Shown: positions 40,535-49,199 of the stretch, piece after piece | How the letters are laid out: each line of letters starts with the position of its first letter | Position numbering within the stretch: the first letter of the stretch is position 1 | Assembly (NCBI GenBank): GCA_903922735.1 | Contig: CAIXUZ010000062.1 | Span: forward strand, 1 to 64,000 | Length of the DNA: 64,000 nucleotides | From: an uncultured Verrucomicrobia subdivision 3 bacterium | GTDB taxonomy: Bacteria; Verrucomicrobiota; Verrucomicrobiia; Limisphaerales; UBA11358 | Reading direction: 5' to 3' | Translations under genes and position numbers: made by a program | The notes under the pieces: generated by a model | Told to the model about the DNA's origin: nothing | What the model saw: only the letters and a program-made list of their open reading frames with translations | Databases searched by the model: none

Positions 40535-41845
40535 TTACTTCGCCGGAGCGGTTTCCGTGATGGTGGCGCTCTTCTCCAGCAGGTCGAGCACTTTTTCGTG
40601 CAGCACCTGCTGGTAAAGTTCGTTCACGCCGTCGCGCTTCTGCAGATCTTTGATGAACTGGTCAAACGGCATCTGATACATCATCGCCAGTTGTTGCGCG
40701 CGTTTGAGCACATCCTCCTGTGTCGCCTCGAGCTTCTCCTGCGCCGCGATGCGGCCGACCAGGAACGCCAGCTTCACCCGTTCCTTGGCGTTGGTCGCGG
40801 CGATGGAATAAATCTCGTCCTTCTGCGTTTCGATCAATTCCCGCGAGATGCCGCGCTGCGTGTTCTGGCGGACCAGATCATAGACCACGTTGCGCGTCTC
40901 GTTGGCGACCGCCGTTTCCGGCAGATCAAAAGTCACCTTGTCCAGCAGCGCTTTGACGGCCTGGGCGCGCACCGACTTGGAGCGCGAGTGCGTCAATTCA
41001 TTTTCCAGATCCGTGCGGACACCGGCTTTGAGCTTGTCCAGATCTTCCGCGCCGTATTTCTTCGCGAATTCGTTGTCCGCCGGCGGCAGGACTTTTTCCT
41101 TCACCTCGACGAGCTCCACCTCGTAAACACCCTTTTTGCCCTGCAATTGCGGCGTCACGAAATCGGCCGGGAAATCCACGTTCACCGTGCGCTTGTCGCC
41201 GGCGTTCGCGCCGATGAGCTGCGCGGCAAACCCGGGGATGAACGAGCCTTCCGTCGTCTCGACCCAGAAATTTTTCTGCTCGGTCAAACCTTTCGCCGTC
41301 GGCGCGAGTTCCGTGATGACTTTGCCCTCGCAGGTGCCGGTGTAATTCACCACCGCAATGTCCCCGCTCGCCAGCGGGCGCGTCACGGTCTTGTAATCCG
41401 CCTGCTGGCCGCGCAGCAAATCGAGCGCCTTGTCCACGTCGGCATCCGTCACGGACTTGGTTTCGATCGTGGCGGGCAATCCCTTGTATTCCGGCATTTG
41501 AAAGTCCGGCGCGGTCTCGATCGTGGCGGTGAACTGCAAAATCTGGCCGCGGCCGAATTGCACTTCCTCGATGTCGGGATAGCCGACCACGGAAATTTTC
41601 TGATCCGCGATCGCTTTGCGGTAGGCGTCACCGATGAGCTTGCGCTTGGCTTCGTCCTTGATTTCCGCGTCGAACTTTTTCTCCACCATCGCGCGGGGAG
41701 CCTTGCCCGGACGGAATCCCGGCAGCGCGGCCTGCTTCTGGTAATCCTTGGTGACGGCGTCAAACGCGGCGTCCACGGCGGTTGCGTCCAGTTCCACCCG
41801 CACGAGCTTTTTGCACGGGGCCAAATTTTCAACGGATACGTTCAC
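40535..41845 (-). CDS. tig: trigger factor
   Basis: 436 residues from the GTG at 41845 (an upstream ATG at 41878 is in frame but adds MLGGSFNLYFI with no support). The ribosome-binding signature is in LPGFRPGKAPRAMV (about 41-54 from the start), the PPIase FKBP-like domain is central (GDIAVVNYTGTCEGK) and the C-terminal chaperone arms follow. Trigger factor binds L23 at the exit tunnel and folds new proteins. The 436-residue length is normal. Confidence 0.95.
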   Translation of the reverse strand: MNVSVENLAPCKKLVRVELDATAVDAAFDAVTKDYQKQAALPGFRPGKAPRAMVEKKFDAEIKDEAKRKLIGDAYRKAIADQKISVVGYPDIEEVQFGRGQILQFTATIETAPDFQMPEYKGLPATIETKSVTDADVDKALDLLRGQQADYKTVTRPLASGDIAVVNYTGTCEGKVITELAPTAKGLTEQKNFWVETTEGSFIPGFAAQLIGANAGDKRTVNVDFPADFVTPQLQGKKGVYEVELVEVKEKVLPPADNEFAKKYGAEDLDKLKAGVRTDLENELTHSRSKSVRAQAVKALLDKVTFDLPETAVANETRNVVYDLVRQNTQRGISRELIETQKDEIYSIAATNAKERVKLAFLVGRIAAQEKLEATQEDVLKRAQQLAMMYQMPFDQFIKDLQKRDGVNELYQQVLHEKVLDLLEKSATITETAPAK

Positions 41846-42047
41846 AATAAAATAAAGGTTAAACGAGCCGCCGAGCATAACTGAACCGCACTCTTCCCGT
41901 CAATCTTGGTTTTGTTTGGCGGCGGTTGCCATGGATTTAATTCGGAATCGAAATGCCCGGCGGGATGAAAATATTGCGGACCGCATCCGGGCCCTGAAAA
42001 CCACCTTGACGATATTCCGTCATGCTGGCAACGTGCCATCCCTTCGA

Positions 42048-42122
42048 GCCAGCTTAGCTCAGTGGTAGAGCAGCAGTTTTGTAAACTGCGGGTCGTCGGT
42101 TCAATCCCGACAGCTGGCTCCA
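42048..42122 (+). tRNA. tRNA-Thr (anticodon TGT)
   Basis: Cloverleaf: acceptor GCCAGCT with AGCTGGC, D-arm TAGCTCAGTGGTAGAGC, anticodon stem GCAGT-ACTGC around TTTGTAA giving TGT, T-arm with GTCGG-TTCAATC-CCGAC, discriminator T and an encoded CCA ending at 42122. Length 75 nt. Confidence 0.95.
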
Positions 42123-42237
42123 TTTCTTAATTCTAATGGCCGTAATCACTTGGGGGCTGGCTTCCAGCGGATGCCAATATTCTCAATTGGTAAATCGTCT
42201 AGTGTAACGCGTCTGGTACCCTGATCTATCACTTAAA

Positions 42238-43446
42238 TCACCGATTCAACCGCAGGCGGATGCGATCCTTTTTTAGCTCATCGCCCTGCAACTTGTCGGC
42301 GGTTTGGAGCAATGTCGCGTCTTTCCAGTTTACGCCCGCCGAGAGAATAAGCGGATAAAGCGACTCGCTTTTGTAGCCTTGAATCTCCTGATACCCCCAT
42401 TTTTTTGCCGGGTCGGAAAACTGGGCGACAAAGTTGAATGCCTTTCGCAGGCTGCGACCGTCTGGCGTGGTGTAATTCCAAAGATCCACGCCGGCATGTT
42501 GTCCGGCCGTGGCGAGCTGGAAGAAGGCTTCCAGATTGAAGACGGAATAATGGAACGACTTGGTGCGCTTCAGTTCAAGCGGCATGCGTCCGTCAGGCTC
42601 AACTTGGGCGGCGATTTGCGCTTTGCCGGATTCGGCCAGGGTTTTGCCGACCTCCGAGCGGTTTACAAACAGGGCGTAGGTAGACGCTTGGGCGGCAAAC
42701 CAGACGCCATGGTTGTTCTTGGCGCGCTGCTCCAGCTTGCCTTTTTCACTGTTGAGCAGCCAATCGGCATATTGGCCAAACCAGGCCTTAAGCCCCTTCA
42801 AATCCTCGGGCGTGAGGCTTTTTGATCCGGAAAGCAGGGTGATGGCATCAGGAATTCCGATCATGCCCACGGTGTCAATGATGCCGGTGCCGGTGACCTT
42901 GTCGCGTCCGGGATTGACTTGGGCATAGTTGAGGTTCGGATTCATCCGGGTTGCCGGATCCAGATACCATGTTTTCAGGAGAGTCGTGGCGTGACCGGCA
43001 TAGGCTTCGTCACCGGAAAAGTAGTAAGCCAGTGCGAGAATTTCGATGGCTTTAAATATTTTTCCCGCCCGGCCCGGGTCGTAGGCATCCGTCGAGCGTT
43101 CGGGATTGGATACCCCGTCTTTGCTGATGTAGGGCAGCCCGTTGGGAGTGTTTGGATTTGGCCAATAATAAGGTCCGATGGAATAGAAATCGTGCTTGTC
43201 GCCGCTGGCCGGAGTTTTGGTTTTATCCATCACACTGGCCGGCTGGACGGTCATGGCTTTTTGCGCATCGCGCAGCAGCCTATCATAAGCCGGCTTGAGT
43301 GGACTGTTCCCGGCGTGGACGGACTCACGGGCCTGGGCGAGCGAGCCTGCATTCATCAGGATTAAATCCAGTTTTGCCTCGGCTGCGGGGCCGGCCGTGA
43401 CCAGTCCCATGAGCGTTAGGGCAAGCATGAGGGAATAATATTTCAT
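42238..43446 (-). CDS. secreted alginate-lyase-family protein
   Basis: 402 residues with a signal peptide (ending GPAAEA). The Alginate_lyase (PF05426-type) alpha-toroid signature is visible: HDFYSIGPYYWPNP, LNYAQVNPGRD, KNNHGVWF (with the family Asn-His pair) and YPLILSAG. Families of this fold (PL5, PL38 and relatives) cleave alginate or glucuronan-type chains; the exact substrate cannot be decided from sequence. It is divergently arranged with the giant beta-helix gene, which begins 262 nt away, so both may share control. Confidence 0.88.
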   Translation of the reverse strand: MKYYSLMLALTLMGLVTAGPAAEAKLDLILMNAGSLAQARESVHAGNSPLKPAYDRLLRDAQKAMTVQPASVMDKTKTPASGDKHDFYSIGPYYWPNPNTPNGLPYISKDGVSNPERSTDAYDPGRAGKIFKAIEILALAYYFSGDEAYAGHATTLLKTWYLDPATRMNPNLNYAQVNPGRDKVTGTGIIDTVGMIGIPDAITLLSGSKSLTPEDLKGLKAWFGQYADWLLNSEKGKLEQRAKNNHGVWFAAQASTYALFVNRSEVGKTLAESGKAQIAAQVEPDGRMPLELKRTKSFHYSVFNLEAFFQLATAGQHAGVDLWNYTTPDGRSLRKAFNFVAQFSDPAKKWGYQEIQGYKSESLYPLILSAGVNWKDATLLQTADKLQGDELKKDRIRLRLNR

Positions 43447-43647
43447 GGCTTAATGTAGAGTGGCTTTTCTCTTAATTGGATTGTGAGTGTTTCTTTATTT
43501 TGTGCGTTTCAAATGCGAATAGCAATGGGCGGTTGTCATTCCTTGGCGCATTTAAGGCGGGGTTGTTGGTGGAAAATTTAACTGCGGAAGTATTTTTTGG
43601 AACCCGACGGGAGAATATTTCGGACAACTAAACTGCCAGCTTCGCCT

Positions 43648-43678
43648 TGCTACAGTTGGTTTCCTGTAGCATTATAAT
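43648..43678 (+). promoter_or_regulatory. operator palindrome plus TATAAT promoter
   Basis: A perfect 8-bp inverted repeat TGCTACAG-N8-CTGTAGCA (43648-43671) lies one base before an exact TATAAT (43673-43678), 30 nt upstream of the beta-helix gene ATG at 43709. The -35 region falls inside the palindrome and has no good match, as for a repressed or activated promoter. Confidence 0.65.
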
Positions 43679-43708
43679 GAACATAATTTACCCTGAACCG
43701 GACTCTTG

Positions 43709-46700
43709 ATGAAAATACAAGGCGTGGAAAAAATTATTCTTTCGATCATGCTGTTGCTGGGCCAGGCCGGTTTTGCCCAGCCCGTGGTGGTCGATTCCGA
43801 CGCGACGAACCTCTTTGCCGTCGGCGGTGCCGCGACCAATTATTCTTGGTCACTCGATGGTGTGGTCGTTGGCGGCAACAGCAATTCCTATGCTTATACG
43901 CCGCAGGTTTTCGATGTCGGTACGCATTATCTCCTGGCAAATCAAACGTTGCCCGGGTTGGTGAATTCAAATACGGGCTGGGCGGTGCGTGTCCGCATTC
44001 CGCTTCCGGTCAGCGGGGCAAATTATTACGTCGCCACCAATGGCGCGGACACGAATGCCGGCACGTTCGGCGCGCCGTTTCTGACGCTGGAGAAGGCGCG
44101 CGATACGATTCGCGCTCTGGCGCGTCCGTTGCCTGCCGGCGGCGTGACGGTGTGGCTGCGCGGCGGCACCTATTACCGCACCAATACGCTGATGCTGACC
44201 AACCTCAACGATTCCGGTTCGGCGCTTGCGCCGGTTGTTTATCGTGGTTACTCCAACGAGACTGCGGTTATCTCCGGCGGTAAATCGCTCGCCGCGACAA
44301 ATTTTGCTCTGCTGGACTTATCGCAGACTAATCGCGTCGCGCCCGGAGTGAACCCGGCCAACATTTTGGAACTCGACCTGGCTGGCGCCGGCATCGCGCA
44401 CGCGACCAATTTTCCGGCGGACTTTAACCAGTGGACCACGTTCAATACCTACAACCAAAGCGTGGATGGCGGTTTGTGTGAGTTGTTTTACAACGGCCAG
44501 CGGCAGTTTCTCTCGCGCTACCCGAACCATAGTCTGGTCAACGATGATTTGTTTACGACGAACATGATGATGGACGGCGTGGCGGTGGGGCGGTTGAATC
44601 CCGGGATCACGCTGGCTTGGACCGGCGACAGCACCAACTATCTGAGTTACCCCGGGACTTATACCAACAGTGCGGGGGTGCCGGTGGCGGTGGGCGGCGC
44701 TTTCTATTGCAAGAGCAATGACGTTTCCCGGTTTACCCGCTGGCAGTCGGCGCTGACCAATGGCGGGCTCTGGTTGCAAGGCTATTGGCGTATCCCGTGG
44801 CAGATTGACGGTATCAAAATCATCGGCTTCGATGTAACCAACCGCGCCGTGCTACTTGACACCAACGCACATCCCGGCGGCGGCATTGCCAGCAAGTATG
44901 CCCGGCCGGTCGGTTATAAGACCGAGCCGTATTGGGCGCTAAACTTGCTCGAGGAGATGGATCAGCCCGGCGAATGGGCGGTGGATTTCAATCGGAAGAA
45001 AATTTATTTCTACGCGCCCGGCCCGGTTACGGATGGCAGCGTTGTGATTTCCGACTTTGGCTCGCCGTTGGTGCAAATCGGCGGCAAATTCGGCGTGGTT
45101 AGCAACGTCGTTTTTCAGTCGGTGAATTTTGAGGCCGCGCTCGCGCAGACGATTTTGATCACGAACGCGATGAACAATCTCGTGGTCGGCTGCAATTTCA
45201 ACAACATGAACAACTACGCCGTGGACATCAATGGCGGCGGCACGAATGGCGTCGTCAGTTGCAATCTGCAAAATCTGGCCGCCGGTGGCGTGCTGCTGCG
45301 CGGCGGCATTGAGTCTACCAACGCCGCGCTGCGGGTGCCGGCGCACGATTTCATCGTGAACAACGTCATCACCAGCTTCGGGCGCGTGGTGCGCGTTTAT
45401 GCGGCGGCGGTGGATGCGGGCTTCGGCGGGGCCGGCGGCTCGGGCGGCGGCGGCGGACACACGGCTTGCGTGGGTATGCGCACGGCTCACAACAGCATCA
45501 GCATTTCGCCGCATGGCGCGGTACTGGTGGGTAGTTGGGACACGATTCACGAATACAATGACATTTCCCGTTATCAACTTTGCTCTGAGGATCTCGGCGC
45601 TTATTACAGCTACGACTACCTCTGGCAGCACGGCAATCTTACATTTCGTTATAATTTTCTGCATGACTCGCCGCTGGGGAACGGCATTGACTTCGATCAG
45701 GATCATCCGCAGATGCATATTTACGGCAACCTTATCAAGCTGAACACCACCAACACTTATCCTGTCGGGAATCAAACGGCGGGCGACGGCATTCGCTACC
45801 AAAACGGGACGCAAATCACCAACGGCAACGAGCAAACCATCGAGTGCTACAACAATCTGTCCATCAATTGTCACTGGCCTGCCGTATTCGAAGCGGCACT
45901 ACCCTCGGTCATCGGGCAAAATGCGGGCATCGCCTGCAGCAACGGATTCGTGTGGACGCTGGTGTTTTCCAACTCGCCCTCGAATTTGTTCCAAAGCTCC
46001 ACCGCCGCCGCCATGCAGACTGGCCCAAATCTGACTTACGCCAGCGATCCGGGGTTTATCAACGCCGCCAATAATGATTTCCGCTTGGTCCCCTCGTCGC
46101 GAATCTATTCGGATATGCCGGACTTCCAGCAAATACCCTTCGAGTTGATCGGTCTTTTTAATGACGAGTTCCGAACAAATGCCGGCGGTTACCCGCCGTT
46201 CATCGTGACCAGAAGTGCCACCGCCGTCACCGGCACCAACGCGGTGTTCAATGGCTGGCTATACTTCCCGCAGTTTGAATCGAATACCACCGTCACCGTT
46301 TATTATGGCCCGACGGATGGCGGGAGTAATGCCGGCGCCTGGCTGGCGTCCGCGAATATCGGCGTTCTGCCAGCCGGGCCGTTGAGCGCGTCTATCACCG
46401 GATTGCCCGGCGGCAAGAATTATTTTCGTTTCTATGCCGCGAATGTCTTTGGTTCGTCCTGGTCGCCGGCCAGTTATTCCACGGTCACGCCCGCGACGGT
46501 CATCACCAGCGTGACCCCAAGTCAGGCCGTGGTATCAAACAGCGTTGTGAACTTGAGCGGGCAGATCATCGCGACCGGCCCGCTGTATCCCGCCATCGGG
46601 GAAACCATTAGTGTCACCATCAACGGCTCAACCCAGACGGGCACCGTAACCAACAGCAACGGAAATTTTTGGGTGGCCTTCAACACGGCCGGCCTTCCTG

Positions 46701-48958
46701 CCTCGGGATCACCCTATGTTGTGAATTACTATTATGATGGCAACGGCAGCATTTCCAGTGCGACCAATGCCGGCACCGCGCTGACGATTGCCCCGCCAAC
46801 AATTTTATGGTCCGGCGCCGCCGGCACCAATTTTGAAACCGGCGGCCTCGGCGGCAACTGGAGCGAGTATGCGGCGCCCATCAACGACCTGGTTTTTTCC
46901 ACCGCGATCTTCGGCGGCGCGCCCACCAGCAACCAGCCGTCGCTGACCACCAGCCGCAGCGTTAAAGGTTTGAGTTTCGGCGCGACCAACGGCGGTTGGA
47001 CGCTCGGGAGCGGATCGAAAAACTATTTCTTGAGCCTCGGCGCCGACGGCTTGTCCAGCCTCGTCCAGACCGGCGGCACCAATGTCATCGGCGCGGGACT
47101 GAATGTCGCGGCGAACCAGACGTGGCAGGTCGGCACGGGCGGCACGCTGCTGTTCACCGGCGCGATCACGAACGCCACCGCGCCGGTCACGAATTATTCG
47201 CTGGCCATCAATGCCGCCGGGGCGAACGGCACCGTGATTCTGAGTCCGGGCGCGGGCAGTTTCATCAAACTCACCGGCACGAACGACGCCCCGGTGCTTC
47301 AACTCGCCAACGGCGGCTTGCTGGAATTGGGCGGCGACGGCGTCACCGCTCCGGCGACGACCAGCACCAATTACATCGTCAATGGCAGCAGTGATAGCGG
47401 CTCGCTCAAGGTCATTGGCGGCGCCAGCCGGGTGCGGGTTAATTCTGGGACTTGGAACTTCGGCGATTTCAGCAGCAAAGCGGCGGCCGACGCGTTGTCT
47501 GGCACGCTGGATGTTAATGGTGGCGGCACCATCAGCTTCGCCGGGGCGCGGTATATCGGCGGCGGCACCATCAACGTCAACGGCGGCACGCTGCGGTTTG
47601 CCAACACGAATTCACTCGTTTCCAAAGGCGCCATGTTCCAGCTCGGCTGGAGCGGCACCGGCACGGCGATGATGAACTTGTCTGCTGGTTTGGTCGATGT
47701 CGCGGTTTCGGCCAGCGTTGGCGGCGTCGGTTCTGGCATCGGCGCCGGTCAGAGCGCCTTGCTGAATCAGAGCGGGGGAATTTTGTGCAACGGCCTCACG
47801 CCCGGTTCTTCCGCCAACAACACCAGTTTCAGCATTGGCGGTATGCCTATCGCGGGCGGCATGAACAACAACCGCACCGCGTTCACGCTGGCGGGCGGCA
47901 CCCTGTTGAGCGCCGGGCCGGTGCTCGGCGGCACGAACGCCGGGCCGGGCAGCATGAACAATTTCAATTTCATGGGCGGCGTGCTGGCCGTGCAGAGTTT
48001 CAACGCAACCAACCTCGGCTCCAGCCCCGCCGCCACCGTGACCGCGAACCAGACCAACATCTCGCTCGCCCTCGGCACGCTGGCCAATTACGGCGGCGTG
48101 CTTGCGCCGGGCAATCTCGGTGTGCCCGGCAAAACCATCATTCTCGGCAGCTACGCTGTGTCCAACAGCGCGGCGGTGTTGGCCATAGACATTGGCGGGA
48201 CGAATCAGGCGAATGCCTTTCAAAACGGCCCGACGAATTATGACTTCGTCGCCATCACCGGCAGCGCGGCGCTGGGGGGCGGTTTTAATATCAATCTCAT
48301 CAACGGCTTTGTGCCGGCGGCGACGAACAGTTTCGTCATCCTCACCAACGGCGGCAGCTTGAGCGGCAACTTCACCAATCTTGTGGGTGGACGCGTGGCG
48401 GTCACCAACCTTCCCGGCGGCAGCTTCGCAGTCGTGACGAACGGGTCGAAAGTGGTGTTGACCAACTTCGGCATTCTGCAGGCGAATTTTTCGGCCAGTG
48501 CCACGAATGGCTCGACGCCGTTGAGTGTGACGTTCACGGATCTTTCGACGGGCAATATCACTAACCGGTTTTGGAGTTTTGGTGATGGCGCGACGACCAA
48601 CACGACGGCGGCAAGCGTGGCGCACACGTTCGCCAGCGCGGGCACGAATCAGGTGACCCTCATCGTCAGCGACGGGTTGTGGACGAGCACCAACTCGCTT
48701 GCCATTGTTGTGGTCGGGGTGTCCGTGCCACCGGTGATTGGCGGCATCAGTTTGGCGGGGGCCCAACTGGTCATCGCTGGCACGAATGGAACGGCGGGTG
48801 AAAATTATTATGTGCTGGCGACGACCAACCTGTTTCTGCCCATGACCAACTGGGACATTGTTTCCACAAACCAGTTCGGTCCCGGCGGCAGCCTTAATTT
48901 CACCAGTCCGCTGAATCCAGCTTTGCCGCAAATGTATTATCGCCTCCGGCGACCTTAG
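43709..48958 (+). CDS. giant secreted beta-helix protein with Ig-like, autotransporter-strand-like and PKD regions
   Basis: 1749 residues from the ATG at 43709 (TTG at 43706 is also in frame). A signal peptide ends near GFAQ. Residues about 110-820 form a right-handed parallel beta-helix; its start (YYVATNGADTNAGTFGAP, then LEKARDTIRAL) and a TVWLRGGTYY strand resemble GH141-type and related carbohydrate-active helices, though the assignment is by eye. Residues about 930-1050 look Ig-like, about 1060-1560 contain repeated GTL/GG-N strands like autotransporter-associated repeats, and about 1590-1680 hold a PKD domain (FSASATNGSTPLSVTFTDLS). The end, YYRLRRP, is a C-terminal module common in large verrucomicrobial secreted proteins. 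Inside the helix is a Gly-rich run (GGAGGSGGGGG) at about residue 572. Confidence 0.8.
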   Translation: MKIQGVEKIILSIMLLLGQAGFAQPVVVDSDATNLFAVGGAATNYSWSLDGVVVGGNSNSYAYTPQVFDVGTHYLLANQTLPGLVNSNTGWAVRVRIPLPVSGANYYVATNGADTNAGTFGAPFLTLEKARDTIRALARPLPAGGVTVWLRGGTYYRTNTLMLTNLNDSGSALAPVVYRGYSNETAVISGGKSLAATNFALLDLSQTNRVAPGVNPANILELDLAGAGIAHATNFPADFNQWTTFNTYNQSVDGGLCELFYNGQRQFLSRYPNHSLVNDDLFTTNMMMDGVAVGRLNPGITLAWTGDSTNYLSYPGTYTNSAGVPVAVGGAFYCKSNDVSRFTRWQSALTNGGLWLQGYWRIPWQIDGIKIIGFDVTNRAVLLDTNAHPGGGIASKYARPVGYKTEPYWALNLLEEMDQPGEWAVDFNRKKIYFYAPGPVTDGSVVISDFGSPLVQIGGKFGVVSNVVFQSVNFEAALAQTILITNAMNNLVVGCNFNNMNNYAVDINGGGTNGVVSCNLQNLAAGGVLLRGGIESTNAALRVPAHDFIVNNVITSFGRVVRVYAAAVDAGFGGAGGSGGGGGHTACVGMRTAHNSISISPHGAVLVGSWDTIHEYNDISRYQLCSEDLGAYYSYDYLWQHGNLTFRYNFLHDSPLGNGIDFDQDHPQMHIYGNLIKLNTTNTYPVGNQTAGDGIRYQNGTQITNGNEQTIECYNNLSINCHWPAVFEAALPSVIGQNAGIACSNGFVWTLVFSNSPSNLFQSSTAAAMQTGPNLTYASDPGFINAANNDFRLVPSSRIYSDMPDFQQIPFELIGLFNDEFRTNAGGYPPFIVTRSATAVTGTNAVFNGWLYFPQFESNTTVTVYYGPTDGGSNAGAWLASANIGVLPAGPLSASITGLPGGKNYFRFYAANVFGSSWSPASYSTVTPATVITSVTPSQAVVSNSVVNLSGQIIATGPLYPAIGETISVTINGSTQTGTVTNSNGNFWVAFNTAGLPASGSPYVVNYYYDGNGSISSATNAGTALTIAPPTILWSGAAGTNFETGGLGGNWSEYAAPINDLVFSTAIFGGAPTSNQPSLTTSRSVKGLSFGATNGGWTLGSGSKNYFLSLGADGLSSLVQTGGTNVIGAGLNVAANQTWQVGTGGTLLFTGAITNATAPVTNYSLAINAAGANGTVILSPGAGSFIKLTGTNDAPVLQLANGGLLELGGDGVTAPATTSTNYIVNGSSDSGSLKVIGGASRVRVNSGTWNFGDFSSKAAADALSGTLDVNGGGTISFAGARYIGGGTINVNGGTLRFANTNSLVSKGAMFQLGWSGTGTAMMNLSAGLVDVAVSASVGGVGSGIGAGQSALLNQSGGILCNGLTPGSSANNTSFSIGGMPIAGGMNNNRTAFTLAGGTLLSAGPVLGGTNAGPGSMNNFNFMGGVLAVQSFNATNLGSSPAATVTANQTNISLALGTLANYGGVLAPGNLGVPGKTIILGSYAVSNSAAVLAIDIGGTNQANAFQNGPTNYDFVAITGSAALGGGFNINLINGFVPAATNSFVILTNGGSLSGNFTNLVGGRVAVTNLPGGSFAVVTNGSKVVLTNFGILQANFSASATNGSTPLSVTFTDLSTGNITNRFWSFGDGATTNTTAASVAHTFASAGTNQVTLIVSDGLWTSTNSLAIVVVGVSVPPVIGGISLAGAQLVIAGTNGTAGENYYVLATTNLFLPMTNWDIVSTNQFGPGGSLNFTSPLNPALPQMYYRLRRP

Positions 48959-49199
48959 TGTTTGATCAACGGGCGCCCCGGGGCTGCGTTTGGCCCGCCT
49001 CTTTCCCGGCGATAAATGGCCTTGCCTTTTGCGGGATTGAGGAACACGCTGCCCTGATTTTGCACGCTGAATTAACGAAGAAATACTGCTGGTTTCCGCG
49101 TCCGGGTTTTGGTTTTTAATTCCCGGGTGTTCGCGGCATAATCACTCCGCGTAATCATTCCACCAGCAAGACCGAAACAGTCGAAGGCATTCCAGCTGG

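Noticed and set aside
42006-42034. TTGACG upstream of tRNA-Thr as a promoter
   Set aside because: No -10-like hexamer at 16 to 18 nt; the region CAACGT does not fit.
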